64,000 nt of DNA from contig OZ025784.1 of assembly GCA_964019425.1 (NCBI GenBank), positions 434,001 to 498,000 on the forward strand, written 5' to 3'. The notes under the pieces were generated by a model. The model was not told the DNA's origin and ran no database searches. It saw nothing but the letters and a program-made list of their open reading frames with translations. The position numbers and the translations under genes were made by a program. How positions within the stretch are numbered: the first letter of the stretch is position 1; every line of letters starts with the position of its first letter. Shown here piece after piece: positions 55,206 through 64,000 of the stretch. The DNA comes from Flectonema sp. DT1601. Taxonomy: Eukaryota > Euglenozoa > Diplonemea > Diplonemida > Diplonemidae.

Positions 55206-56999
55206 TTACGTCGTTAATGTAATATCAAATCGGTCTGCAATTAGCACCCAAGCGACAAACAGCACGTAAACCACAACAAAAGATTTCCCAACGGTGGCAT
55301 GAAGCTTCATACCAGTGAAAGTTAGAATACCGAGAAAGGTTATCAAAACAAAGAATAAAATGATAGTTGGAATAATAATATTTTCTTTCGGAACTCGAAA
55401 ACAGTATCCTTTCGCAAGAGCGAATATAAACCATGGAATGCCAAGTCCTATACAAATGTCAAAAACGTTTGATCCGAGAGCATTTGACACTGCAGCATTT
55501 CCTTCACCTCTTTTAGCCTCATTGTAAGATCCCAATGCGTCTGGGACTGAGGTACCAGCACTAAGTACAACCAACCCCATTACGACACCGTTTCTGTTTA
55601 GAATTCCTCCCATCCATGAAACCGTCTTGACCATCATCGCTGATAAGAATGCAATCCAAAGTATACACATTGAGAATGCTAATACGTAATTATCTTTCAC
55701 GTTATGACGAGTAACCGAAGGGATTGTTAGTTTGAATAAAACAACATACGGAAGAGAGAAGACCCAATAGATCTTTTCACCAACTGATTCAGGAGGTGTG
55801 AATGTCGCTTCCCAAAATGGAGAGGTGTCATCTTCGTCTTCTTCGGGTGATGAGATAGAACCAGATTTGACTGACTGATTTACAGCAGTCATTTTAACTA
55901 ACGATTTCTTACTTCTCATTGCGAGTAAGACAGCGCTTGATCCCAATGGGAGCTTCGGAAATGAATTCCTGCCTGGAGGTGGCATCGGATGAGTATCTTC
56001 CCATCCAGGAACTGTTATTGGAGGGTCTTCGCAAACACCGCTTTTAATTTTCTTATTATCGTGTTCAGGAAACTCACCGCTTTCATTAGTTTTGAATATT
56101 CGATCTTTTAATATTCTCGAATTCGATTCAATCGTAGTCGAGAATTTCATGCACATAATATATCCAACATAAACTACTACATATAATAATGATTCGTACC
56201 ACATGACACAACCAGAGACAACAAGTGGTTGCTCATAGATTCTTTGGGGTGAGTCAGTAGCAACAGTCGAAACCAAAACTATAATCGACGTCAAATAAAA
56301 AATGGAATCTCTCGCCAGAGGATACCAATCAAGCCGAAGTCCTCCTTCAGTTATAATTTCACTTTCTTGAGCCGAATCCCAATCTTCTTTCGAGTAGTTT
56401 TGTAAGTAAATCTCCCTGTTGATCATTCTACCTTCAGGACCAGGACTTTTACGTCGGGTACTACCCTTTGCAGGTATGCATGATAAGGCGCATATTATTA
56501 AAATATTAAAGACTGCAGAACCCATAATGGTCCCAATACCAAAACCGGCACCACCTTCAGATGAAACCAAAAAAGTATCAGCAAAAGAAGTAAAAAATTC
56601 AGGTGCACTTGATGCGGCTGCAAGAAATGTAGCTCCAGCGACTTCTGCTGTAAGGTCAAGTGATTCAGCGATTTTTTCCAGTGCCGGAGTAAAGTATTCA
56701 TCAGCGACAATTGCAACTCCTAAAAAAATCCAAATCGTCAGCGGTATCCACAACACCATTCCAACAGCACCCAAAGGTCCCTTATATCCAGGTTCATTGT
56801 GTACTGGATTCCATGCTTCAGTAGCTGATGTTAATAGCTTTCTATTATTTCTACTCTCAGTTCCGAATAAACTTTCAATTTCACCCTTTTCGGGATCATC
56901 TTTACTTGACAATATCAATAATAGCATTCCCACTGACATCGCAGCATAAACCCATTTGTTGTTACGGATACGGGGTCTCCGCCGCCAGTTCGGTGGCAT
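55206..56999 (-). CDS. K+-dependent Na+/Ca2+ exchanger-type antiporter (NCKX/SLC24-like)
   Basis: A single exon of 597 residues. The N-terminus has a hydrophobic segment (17-31) that may be a signal anchor. Alpha-1 repeat: AEVAGATFLAAASSAPEFF ... GTIMGSAVFNILII (119-169). Alpha-2 repeat: VLSAGTSVPDALGSYNEA ... NALGSNVFDICIGLG (478-520). The acidic ion-binding Glu (SAPE) and Asp (SVPD, SNVFD) residues are all present, and the layout of two five-span halves around a ~115-residue acidic/Ser-rich cytosolic loop (290-405) fits SLC24. It should export Ca2+ across the plasma membrane or an organelle membrane. The SNVFD form of alpha-2 favours NCKX over NCX. An acceptor-like TCTAAACAG lies ~25 bases before the ATG. 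Confidence 0.93.
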   Translation of the reverse strand: MPPNWRRRPRIRNNKWVYAAMSVGMLLLILSSKDDPEKGEIESLFGTESRNNRKLLTSATEAWNPVHNEPGYKGPLGAVGMVLWIPLTIWIFLGVAIVADEYFTPALEKIAESLDLTAEVAGATFLAAASSAPEFFTSFADTFLVSSEGGAGFGIGTIMGSAVFNILIICALSCIPAKGSTRRKSPGPEGRMINREIYLQNYSKEDWDSAQESEIITEGGLRLDWYPLARDSIFYLTSIIVLVSTVATDSPQRIYEQPLVVSGCVMWYESLLYVVVYVGYIMCMKFSTTIESNSRILKDRIFKTNESGEFPEHDNKKIKSGVCEDPPITVPGWEDTHPMPPPGRNSFPKLPLGSSAVLLAMRSKKSLVKMTAVNQSVKSGSISSPEEDEDDTSPFWEATFTPPESVGEKIYWVFSLPYVVLFKLTIPSVTRHNVKDNYVLAFSMCILWIAFLSAMMVKTVSWMGGILNRNGVVMGLVVLSAGTSVPDALGSYNEAKRGEGNAAVSNALGSNVFDICIGLGIPWFIFALAKGYCFRVPKENIIIPTIILFFVLITFLGILTFTGMKLHATVGKSFVVVYVLFVAWVLIADRFDITLTT

Positions 57000-57484
57000 C
57001 GGCCGAGTAGGACTTTATTTTCACTGTTTAGAAGGATAAAATCAATAATAAAATGGTAATTATATCGAACTTTCATAATATACTCCTCCCCACCTGTCTT
57101 ATCCACTGTCCTAGTAGAAGACACTGGATCCACAACTCATCATATAAAAAGCTGTTGTTGATAATCAGAAATAAAAGAAAGCGATTCGTACCAACAAAAA
57201 AAAAAAAAAAAAAAAAACGAGTGCGATACTCTAATGGATTGATGTCAGTGTTTTTGTTACAATAAACAACCAAGATTACAACGAGAGTTGCAATAGTTTT
57301 ACCTTTTTAATAGATAAAAATAAAAAAAAACAGACTTGTGCTGCTTTTGCATGATGAGATTGTTAAAAAGACGTTCTCAAAACAATTATGTCAATTATAT
57401 GTGATTTCTGTCTTCAACAGAAGAATACATTCAAAATGTCAGGCTACTGTAGTAATGTTAAAACCAAACAATAACTACAGTTAT
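57000..57484. other. Gap between exchanger and divergent cold-shock gene
   Basis: A run at 57196-57217; otherwise unremarkable AT-rich DNA. Confidence 0.6.
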
Positions 57485-57835
57485 TTAATAAACACCTTTT
57501 CCAGCACCATCAGATCTATCATGTTGGCTGATACAACGAGGTGGATTTCCTTCTAAGTCAGTGACTGTAACGTCATCGCTGTTTTTATTTTATTTTTTTG
57601 TGATGGTTGGTTTGATGTAAAAAGTTGAAACATACCCATCTGTGGCTACCATGACCATTTGATGTAGAAGTAAGCCTCTTCTGTCACCGTCTTCACCAAG
57701 AATCATACTTCTGTGAATGAATAGTTGATCACCCGATGGAGTTATAGCCAAACCATGTCCTAAATTCCTTTTCCATTCTATCACACGAGCTATTTGTTTC
57801 TTCTCCGAGAATGTTGATAACGTTCTTCGGAACAT
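57485..57835 (-). CDS. Divergent cold-shock-like protein
   Basis: Exons 57636-57835 and 57485-57578 with a 57-base intron (GATGG|GTATGTTTC ... AAAACAG|CGATGAC, phase 2) give 97 residues. It shares with the array proteins the start MFR, the pattern RVIEWKRNLGHGLAI for KVVRWLDNKGFGFIQ, QLFIHRS for EVFVHQS, and a second half with DDVTVTDLEGNPP. RNP1 aromatics are altered (GHGLAI for GFGFIQ), and the loop between the halves is longer (GEDGDRRGLLLHQ). Nucleic-acid binding may be weakened or changed. The intron position differs from the array genes, so this is an old paralogue. Acceptor-like ATTTAACAG precedes the ATG by ~20 bases. Confidence 0.75.
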
Positions 57836-58775
57836 CGAATATGGGTTTTATCTCCCTGTTAAATGATATTTAATAAAAGAGTTCATTTCAAAAATAAACC
57901 TCACCAACCATCAGCTCAGCGTTCAACTTCAGAGTTGCTCATTTAATGCTCTATGCTGAAATGTAACATTAAAACTCTTCGATATAAATATCTAATTAAA
58001 GACAATATTTATTTAGTGGAAGATGGCTGCACAAGATGCAGAAGAAGGTTTTAATAAAAACACGATGGGAGTAAACACCCCCCCCCCCCCCCCCCCCCCC
58101 CCAGCTACTAAACTAGAAAAAAAAAAAAAAAAAAAAGTGCTCCCCGTTATCTTCTATCGCGTGGCACAGAATAGCAAGCCAGCTCTCAGCGTTACCACAT
58201 CTGAGGAATCAATGTGTGGATGGTTTATATCGACATCCCCACGTCTGTGTCTCTTAATGGTTTGTTGTGAAGAATCTTCACGTTGGCGTTTACAAAGAGC
58301 ATTTCCAGCAATTGGCATTTTGTTTTTTGTTAAAAACCTAGATGGCGTGTTGTGAAAATGAGACTTGAAAACAGTTGTCGAATAACACAGTCAATGGATT
58401 GAAGAGGGTACTTCGAGCATCATTGTTGTGAAGATCTGAAAGGGAAAGAAAAATATGCTTTGGAATAGTCTAAAGGGACTCCTTCTTTTTTCCGAAAAAG
58501 ACCTATCACACAGCACTCAGGCTTTAGGGTTTATTAAAAAAAGAAATTTCTTTTCCTTATCTGCTTTGCTTATTTTTTAATGGTGTTCGCATTTCTGTTT
58601 TATTTCTTAAGTTTTTTTTTCTTTTTTTCCAAATTTTTTTTCTTTTTTTCTGGTTTCTTTAGTCGTTCTTTCTAGAACAACAATTACATATATGCTTGAG
58701 GGGAAAAATTCTCACCTTTATGAGGAACACACTCCCACAGACGTGCACAAGGTAGCAACCCGTAAATACTGAAAA

Positions 58776-58808
58776 AAGATAATTATGGGGCGTTGGCCCC
58801 ATTATCTT
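58776..58808. repeat. GC-cored hairpin
   Basis: AAGATAAT-TAT-GGGGC, loop GTTG, then GCCCC-ATTATCTT: 13 paired bases with a 3-base bulge. It could be a structured RNA or a terminator-like element. Function unknown. Confidence 0.65.
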
Positions 58809-59166
58809 ATGGATGAACCAATGCTCATACCGCGGTATTTTTTTCATCAAAAAAAAAAAAAAAAAAAAAAAGGACACAGTAGGAATCAAACAAGGATGAA
58901 AGGGAAGTTCGAAAGCGCACACAAATTAACTTTATACTCACAATTACTCACAATCAACAGATGTTGATAAAAAACAAATGGTAAAAAAACGTGATAAACG
59001 AAACTGACTGGGGAGGGGGATGGGGCTTAGCTACTTCGCTACGGTAAACGGTAGCAGAAAGAAAGAAAAAATAAAAATAAAAAGAACAACACTATGCTTT
59101 TGAAAACGCTCTCTCTAAAAAGTAGCTGTGATGGCTTTAAAAAGGGAGTCCCCCACAATATTTTCT

Positions 59167-59186
59167 AAAAATGCGTACGCATTTTT
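59167..59186. repeat. Perfect 20-base palindrome
   Basis: AAAAATGCGTACGCATTTTT is its own reverse complement, with GCGTACGC at the centre of otherwise AT-rich DNA. Confidence 0.8.
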
Positions 59187-59454
59187 GTAATAGCAATTAT
59201 AGTTTTTAAAAAAAAAAAAAAAAAAAAACGCGCTATTTTTTCAGTGGTTGTATTTTTTCTTTTTTTTTTTTTTTACCGAACGAAGAGTAGTCAAACTGCC
59301 TTTAAAAAAGAACAAATAATTATTACTTTTTATCTCCATCCGGCTATTCGTGAATTTATAATTAACACGCACCCACTCTTTTTTTTTATTTATTTTTTTT
59401 AATTATTATTCCAAACACACGCAACAAAAAACATTATTGTCATCACAATAACAT

Positions 59455-59487
<33 letters not shown>

Positions 59488-60692
59488 CGGTATAATTTGT
59501 CTGGAAAGCTGTAAGAAAAACAAAGTAACCGCATCCAAACAGGCTTTGATGACATTACCGAGTTGGTTTTTTTTTTTTGGCTTCTCAGGTGAACAAAAAA
59601 AAACAAATTGATACGAAGTGGAGTTTACATTCGAAGAGAGTGCCTTGAGTCATGTGTTACACTGGTATCAAAGAAACATAAAAAAAAGAATGAAAAAAAA
59701 AAATACAATTTTTTAAGGAAAAAAAACACATTTCCCAGCCATGTTAATTCTTGCAAGCAGAAAATGTGTTTCTCCCCTCTTTTTTTTTTTTTTTTTTTTC
59801 ACAAGGCATGATTTTCATCCCTGGAAATTGTAAGAAAAACGTACGTCGACAAGTGCTAGTTACCTTGCATTAGCTAATATATCATTACATGGGTAATTGT
59901 AATAAAAAAAAATAAAAAAACAAAAATAAAAATAAAAGAAATGCATTTAAGAAAACATGAATGGTGAAAACATTAAATAATTTGTTTTGCTGTTCCTAAA
60001 AAACATTACTTAAATCCTCAACACAACTGCAAACGAAGTACAACAAATGCTCTCTGAGTGTAGGGAATCGTTTAAAAAATGAAAGAAAAAGAAAAAATCC
60101 AAAATTGTTTTTCTCCACAGTACTTTTCGGAGTTTTTTTTTTTTTTTTCCCCACCACTAATTTTGCTGACAGGGGAAGAGAGGTTTCTGTCCAGTTGTTG
60201 TTGTTGTTGTTGTTGTTTTGAAAACTTTTATATTTTTCTTTCTTCTTTTTTAAATTTCTTTCTGAAAGATTTGCTGCCCCATTTGTGCCTTTGAGCCTTC
60301 AGTTCTTTATTTTCATGAGTTTAATAAACGAAAAACAACAAAAAAAAAAAAAAAAAAAAAAAAAGGAATCAAAAAGAAAAAAGAAAGAATGAAAAACGGT
60401 AGCTCGCTCGCAATCGGTTTCTTTTTTTCTTCTTTTTCTTTTTTTTTTTCCACTCTTTTTTTTTTTTTTTAAAAAAAGTTTTTTTTTACTTCCTCTTATT
60501 AAGAAACTAAAAAGCTATAAAAAAAGACTAACAACAGCTGAACTGGGCGTTTAATTTTTCGCAGTGTTACTATTCTGTCGGCACAAAAAGAATATCGAAC
60601 TTCCCTAACTATTTTACCATACGCGTGTCGAATAATACGTTGGCAGGTTTATCAATCGTGGAGGCCACTAAATGTATTTCTGCTACCTAGGA

Positions 60693-61496
60693 TTATTTCT
60701 TAAGTGAACGTCTCAAAGAACTGGCAGACATAGTACGCTTGCGATAACTACCACAACGTTTGCGACCAGATCTTGATAATTTTGATTGAGTTGCTTCATG
60801 CATCGGTCCGTAGTCTGGATCGGCTCCACCTCGAGGTGAGCTGACAGGACTATTACTGGCTTCAACGTAGTCTCCTTCATACTCCCGATTTAGAGATCTG
60901 ATAGAACCCGTACTGCCTTGTCTTCCTATTGCTTTCTGTGATCCATTAGACCGGATTGATCTGCTTCTATCTCTACTATTTGATGAAATATGTTGAACTC
61001 TCTTTGTGAGTGTCGCTTGAGTTTGTTTTTCATCAGATTTGAATGTGGCTACATAAATATGATGACCCGCAATTAACGTGGTATAAGCCAATACCCTGAC
61101 AGGAACAGATGAGAGCACATCTGATAAAATCCAGTGGAAATATTTGTAACCTGAAGTTGTTCTTAAAGCGAATGGAAGAACGCAAACTGCTCCACCAACA
61201 ATCAGTTTTGTTTTACTTATTAACTTACTTCTGTATAAGGAATACCAACTACCAAATCCACACATTACAAGAGTGATAATTGACAACAATGGTGGTGTGG
61301 GGGTATTGATTTCCCAAGTCATGTCACCACCAGCTCCTCCTATCTTTCTAGAAACAGCTCTCTTTGTTAACCAAGGTGCAGAAACACCTAACACTACCGT
61401 TAAGTCACGACAAATTCCAGAAGGAAGGTAGTGTTTAGCAACCTCTACAACGGAAACCCCTTCCGCCATTTTCAATACAAGACTCGCAATGTCCAT
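60693..61496 (-). CDS. Multi-span membrane protein with basic Ser-rich tail, unrecognised
   Basis: A single exon of 267 residues. About four hydrophobic segments lie in the first 160 residues (around 25-45, 68-88, 97-112 and 120-152, for example LLSIITLVMCGFGSWYSLY). The remaining ~105 residues are hydrophilic and rich in Ser, Arg and Lys (DRSRSIRSNGSQ; ends SASSLRRSLKK), so the tail is probably cytosolic and a kinase target. The general layout recalls TRIC-type cation channels or other small ER membrane proteins, but I see no decisive motif. Acceptor-like TTTTTCTCTGACAG lies ~30 bases before the ATG. Confidence 0.75.
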   Translation of the reverse strand: MDIASLVLKMAEGVSVVEVAKHYLPSGICRDLTVVLGVSAPWLTKRAVSRKIGGAGGDMTWEINTPTPPLLSIITLVMCGFGSWYSLYRSKLISKTKLIVGGAVCVLPFALRTTSGYKYFHWILSDVLSSVPVRVLAYTTLIAGHHIYVATFKSDEKQTQATLTKRVQHISSNSRDRSRSIRSNGSQKAIGRQGSTGSIRSLNREYEGDYVEASNSPVSSPRGGADPDYGPMHEATQSKLSRSGRKRCGSYRKRTMSASSLRRSLKK

Positions 61497-61746
61497 CGCG
61501 TAGTTCTTTATAACTAACTAACTCTGTCAGAGAAAAATGATAATTTTAGTAAAACTCATGTGAGAGTTAATCAACATGATTCACATGATAACACACAACC
61601 ACATGACATAAATTAACCTGTCTCAAAGAGAGTAATTATTATTATGACTACACACTAGGAATACATATAAACAAGTCTTCAGAAGTATCTCACAGCTCAC
61701 AGTTGGCTTATTAACGGCAGCACTGTGCTTGGTAATCAGAACAGAA

Positions 61747-61779
<33 letters not shown>

Positions 61780-62265
61780 CAATTTTTCCAATGGTGCCCT
61801 AATAATAATATAAAAATAACGTTAATTAATTATTATTTTCGCTGGATCGCTTTCGAGTAGAGAACTACAATTCTGCTAGTCTAGTCTAGTCTGGTCTGGC
61901 TTGGTCAGGTCAGGTCAAGTAAGTAAAGCCGTCGGGTTGCTATGTGTCTTAATTTACATAAATAACACTCTAACAGCCATCATCACACATCCTATACTTA
62001 TTACCGGTGATAATCTGTCACCTATAACGTTACACTTGTAGCAGAATCCACGAACTCCGCGATGCTCTCTTAAGAATATAGCTGTTTGTTTTTCTTCTTT
62101 TTTTCCTTTCATACTTGTAAGTGAATAAGTTTACATACTGCTCCAGAAGTGTTTAGCGTACGTAGAGGTGCAAACGACGAGCAACATCACCATACAGAAT
62201 GCGTCAAAGTTAAAAAGGGCGGACATTTTTAGTTTGTTTTGTTTAATCACCCTGAGAGGAAAGTT

Positions 62266-62297
<32 letters not shown>

Positions 62298-62462
62298 CGA
62301 AATAGAACCTCAACAATCATTATTACTATCTCAACAGTTGAAATGGAACACTACAAGAATCACCATAAGCGAGTGGACATCCACATCGCACGCAAAGAAA
62401 ATATCACACGAGATCAGTAAGAAGCAACAGATAAGACAAAGGGAAGTGAGCAGGGGGACAAT
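61497..62462. other. Gap between GMF-like and membrane-protein genes
   Basis: A T run at 61756-61779, an A run near 62272-62297 and a degenerate pentanucleotide array at 61876-61925. No gene. Confidence 0.6.
61876..61925. repeat. Degenerate pentanucleotide microsatellite, ~10 units
   Basis: Successive units CTAGT (x3), CTGGT, CTGGC, TTGGT, CAGGT (x2), CAAGT, AAGTA: a decaying 5-base tandem repeat. Confidence 0.7.
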
Positions 62463-63228
62463 TTAACTAACTGAGTCGAACCAGTCTTGGTCAAAGTCGT
62501 CTAGGTCTCTAATTTCCAGCGTCTGTTTTAGTTTTAGTTTTTTTTTTTTTTTAAATCTCAACTGCTACGTCAATCTAATTAAATTATAAACACACCTGAA
62601 CTATCTCGAACTCTTTTGAGACTTCGAGTTTCCACTTAGTCGCTCCCATTAACTTCTTTGGAGGTGCCTTTTGAGGACTGTAAAAGATGAAGACGAGAGG
62701 AGTCTTGACTCTACCGTCTGGCATAGTTTTAGTGTACGAGTAAAAAATGAATTTTGGATCAAGCTCGGTGAGTTCCTCAGCGATATCGTCGATGGTAGTG
62801 TCTTCCAGAAGGTCAACAAATTTCAGAGTTGCTCCGTCAGAACCGATTTCAGTTATACAAGCTGTGTCTTTGGCATTCCTTCCTAAGGTTTTCATCTTGT
62901 GCAGTGCTTCTGCAGCAGCTGCTTCTACAATAAGCCCACCTTTTGTGGTTCTTGCTACGGATTTTTCTTTCTTCTTTTCTTCTCTTTCGGCAGCTTTTTG
63001 CTTCTTGGCTTCGTCGTCTTGAGCCTTCTTTGCGACAGCTGCAGCTTCGTTGGCTTCTTTTTTCTTTGTTTCCTCTTCCATCTGTTGCGAGTCTCTCAGC
63101 TCAGATTTTAACGTTTTCAATGCAGATTCAAGAATCTGTTTTACTTTGTCGTGTTTTGCATTTTTTATGAAATTCTCTACTTCGGATACCTCCTTCTCTA
63201 TTGTCTCACTGCTGTCAAACATTCCCAT
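62463..63228 (-). CDS. GMF-like ADF-H domain protein with N-terminal coiled coil
   Basis: Exons 62596-63228 and 62463-62522 (intron GTTCAG|GTGTGT ... TAAAACAG|ACG, phase 0) give 230 residues. The C-terminal ~130 residues match glia maturation factor: FIFYSYTKTMPDGRV, PLVFIFYSPQ and, after the splice, EIRDLDDFDQDWF, which corresponds to the conserved EIRNxEDLxEEW end. GMF binds Arp2/3 and debranches actin. Unusual here is a ~95-residue Lys/Glu/Ala-rich coiled coil ahead of the domain. I start at MGMFDSS (ATG 63228, context AACAATGG); the longer frame begins with TTG and reads through a hydrophobic non-conserved leader. Without the second exon the domain would lack its last strand and helix. 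Confidence 0.88.
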
Positions 63229-63485
63229 TGTTATTGAAAAAAGTATTCTTACCTGGAGTGGTGTAAATATTAATGCTAATATAAGATACAAGATAAAAAC
63301 TACAATCGTTTTTTCACCGCAAATCAATAATTAAAAGTATCTGACAGATAAAAGGGATTGATCTGTTTTACTTTATTGTGAGACACAACATTCTCTATTG
63401 GTTCACTGTGTCATTATTATCTGTTGTAGTGTGACAGCAATACAATAGTAAGTCTCTGAACATTCGATGAAATTTTTCGTAACAA

Positions 63486-63923
63486 TCAGCGATTCTTCTT
63501 TCCGTGGTCTGGAGGAGGTTGTCCGTATCCCTCAAAACTTGCTAAATTATTTAATATTTTTCGAAACAGAATCAGAGAGCAGACTAGTGGAGTAGTCACA
63601 CTCGCTCCACACACAATAGTGTTAGCCATTGAAGGAAACGAGCATGCGATTAACCTTACCGGGTAAAGTGGAAATTCAACGAAATATTTATGAGGCGTTG
63701 GATCACTACCGTTAAAATCACATGCCCACTCTGGACAGGTATCAAACGTTACTATCGACCAAACAGTTAACGAAAGCATAGTCAGTAAGACACACCAAGT
63801 TAATATTTCAGACATTAGATCTTCCGAAACGAGGAGATCTAACTCAGAAACCATTAGTTCTGCCCGTGCCATTCCTGTTTGATAAATCACTTCTTCAAGT
63901 GGTTCTTGTTCTCCATAACTCAT
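63486..63923 (-). CDS. Small two-span membrane protein, unrecognised
   Basis: A single exon of 145 residues ending GKKNR-TGA. An acidic N-terminal segment (about 1-38) precedes one hydrophobic span (~40-62, TWCVLLTMLSLTVWSIVTF), a ~35-residue loop with paired Cys residues (TCPEWAC), a second span (~98-120) and a short polar, Pro-rich tail. There is no signal peptide. The loop cysteines could form a disulphide on the lumenal or outer side. No family recognised. The start is well supported: a polypyrimidine tract and TTTTTTTCAG acceptor lie 12 bases before the ATG. Confidence 0.72.
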   Translation of the reverse strand: MSYGEQEPLEEVIYQTGMARAELMVSELDLLVSEDLMSEILTWCVLLTMLSLTVWSIVTFDTCPEWACDFNGSDPTPHKYFVEFPLYPVRLIACSFPSMANTIVCGASVTTPLVCSLILFRKILNNLASFEGYGQPPPDHGKKNR

Positions 63924-64000
63924 TGTTTGTATCTTCTGAAAAAAACGAAAGAGTAAAATAAGATATAATACAATAATAATATAAAATCTATTTTAAAAAA

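Larger units (their letters stand above)
57836..60692. other. 2.9-kb homopolymer-rich gap
   Basis: No gene supported. It holds a 25-base C run (58078-58102) closely followed by an A run, a strong hairpin at 58776-58808, a 20-base perfect palindrome at 59167-59186, a (TTG)n microsatellite near 60194-60216 and many A/T runs (for example 59460-59487). Confidence 0.55.

Noticed and set aside
55225-56949. Frames overlapping the exchanger on both strands
   Set aside because: They are alternative-frame shadows of the well-supported NCKX coding sequence.
63229-63327. Hydrophobic N-terminal leader of the GMF-like protein
   Set aside because: It begins with TTG and is AT-rich, and a better ATG context lies at 63228.

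Overview
This window looks like nuclear DNA of a unicellular eukaryote (protist). Evidence: spliceosomal GT-AG introns of about 60-265 bases, the standard genetic code (TAA, TAG and TGA all end good genes), eukaryotic families (M1 aminopeptidase, NCKX exchanger, GMF/ADF-H, DeSI, STE-type kinase, WW, LRRC40) and AT-rich gaps packed with A or T runs of up to 35 bases. I cannot name the lineage. All 24 genes I can support lie on the minus strand. Most have a CAG splice acceptor a few to some tens of bases before the ATG, so either 5'UTR introns or spliced-leader trans-splicing are nearly universal here.

Layout. 1-12.4 kb: a WW-domain protein running off the left edge, an alanine-rich helical protein, a three-exon membrane kinase with degenerate PP2C and cyclase-like domains, and an LRRC40-like protein. 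12.8-18.4 kb: a two-exon giant protein (LRR fragment, coiled coil, tandem adhesin-like beta repeats). 18.4-23.9 kb: a gene-poor homopolymer-rich gap. 23.9-34.1 kb: a lipid-anchor-type dual-specificity phosphatase, an M1 aminopeptidase with a transit-like leader, a DeSI/PPPDE protease, an 885-residue helical protein with a gap of only 83 bases to the DeSI gene, and a small coiled-coil protein.

34.7-53.8 kb: eight near-identical two-exon cold-shock-domain genes, interrupted by a 1838-residue type I membrane protein and, between the last two, by a decayed mobile-element-like block (the only plus-strand coding trace). Two intron sequence types alternate strictly along the eight genes. In the sixth gene the intron is swollen to 2.5 kb by a 176-base satellite of 13.6 units.

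55-64 kb: an NCKX-type exchanger, a divergent cold-shock paralogue, a long homopolymer gap, a multi-span membrane protein with a basic tail, a GMF-like ADF-H protein and a small two-span membrane protein.

The genes are unrelated in pathway. The coherent stories are the cold-shock array with its intron satellite, the kinase/pseudo-enzyme fusion, and the one-strand gene order with pre-ATG acceptors.
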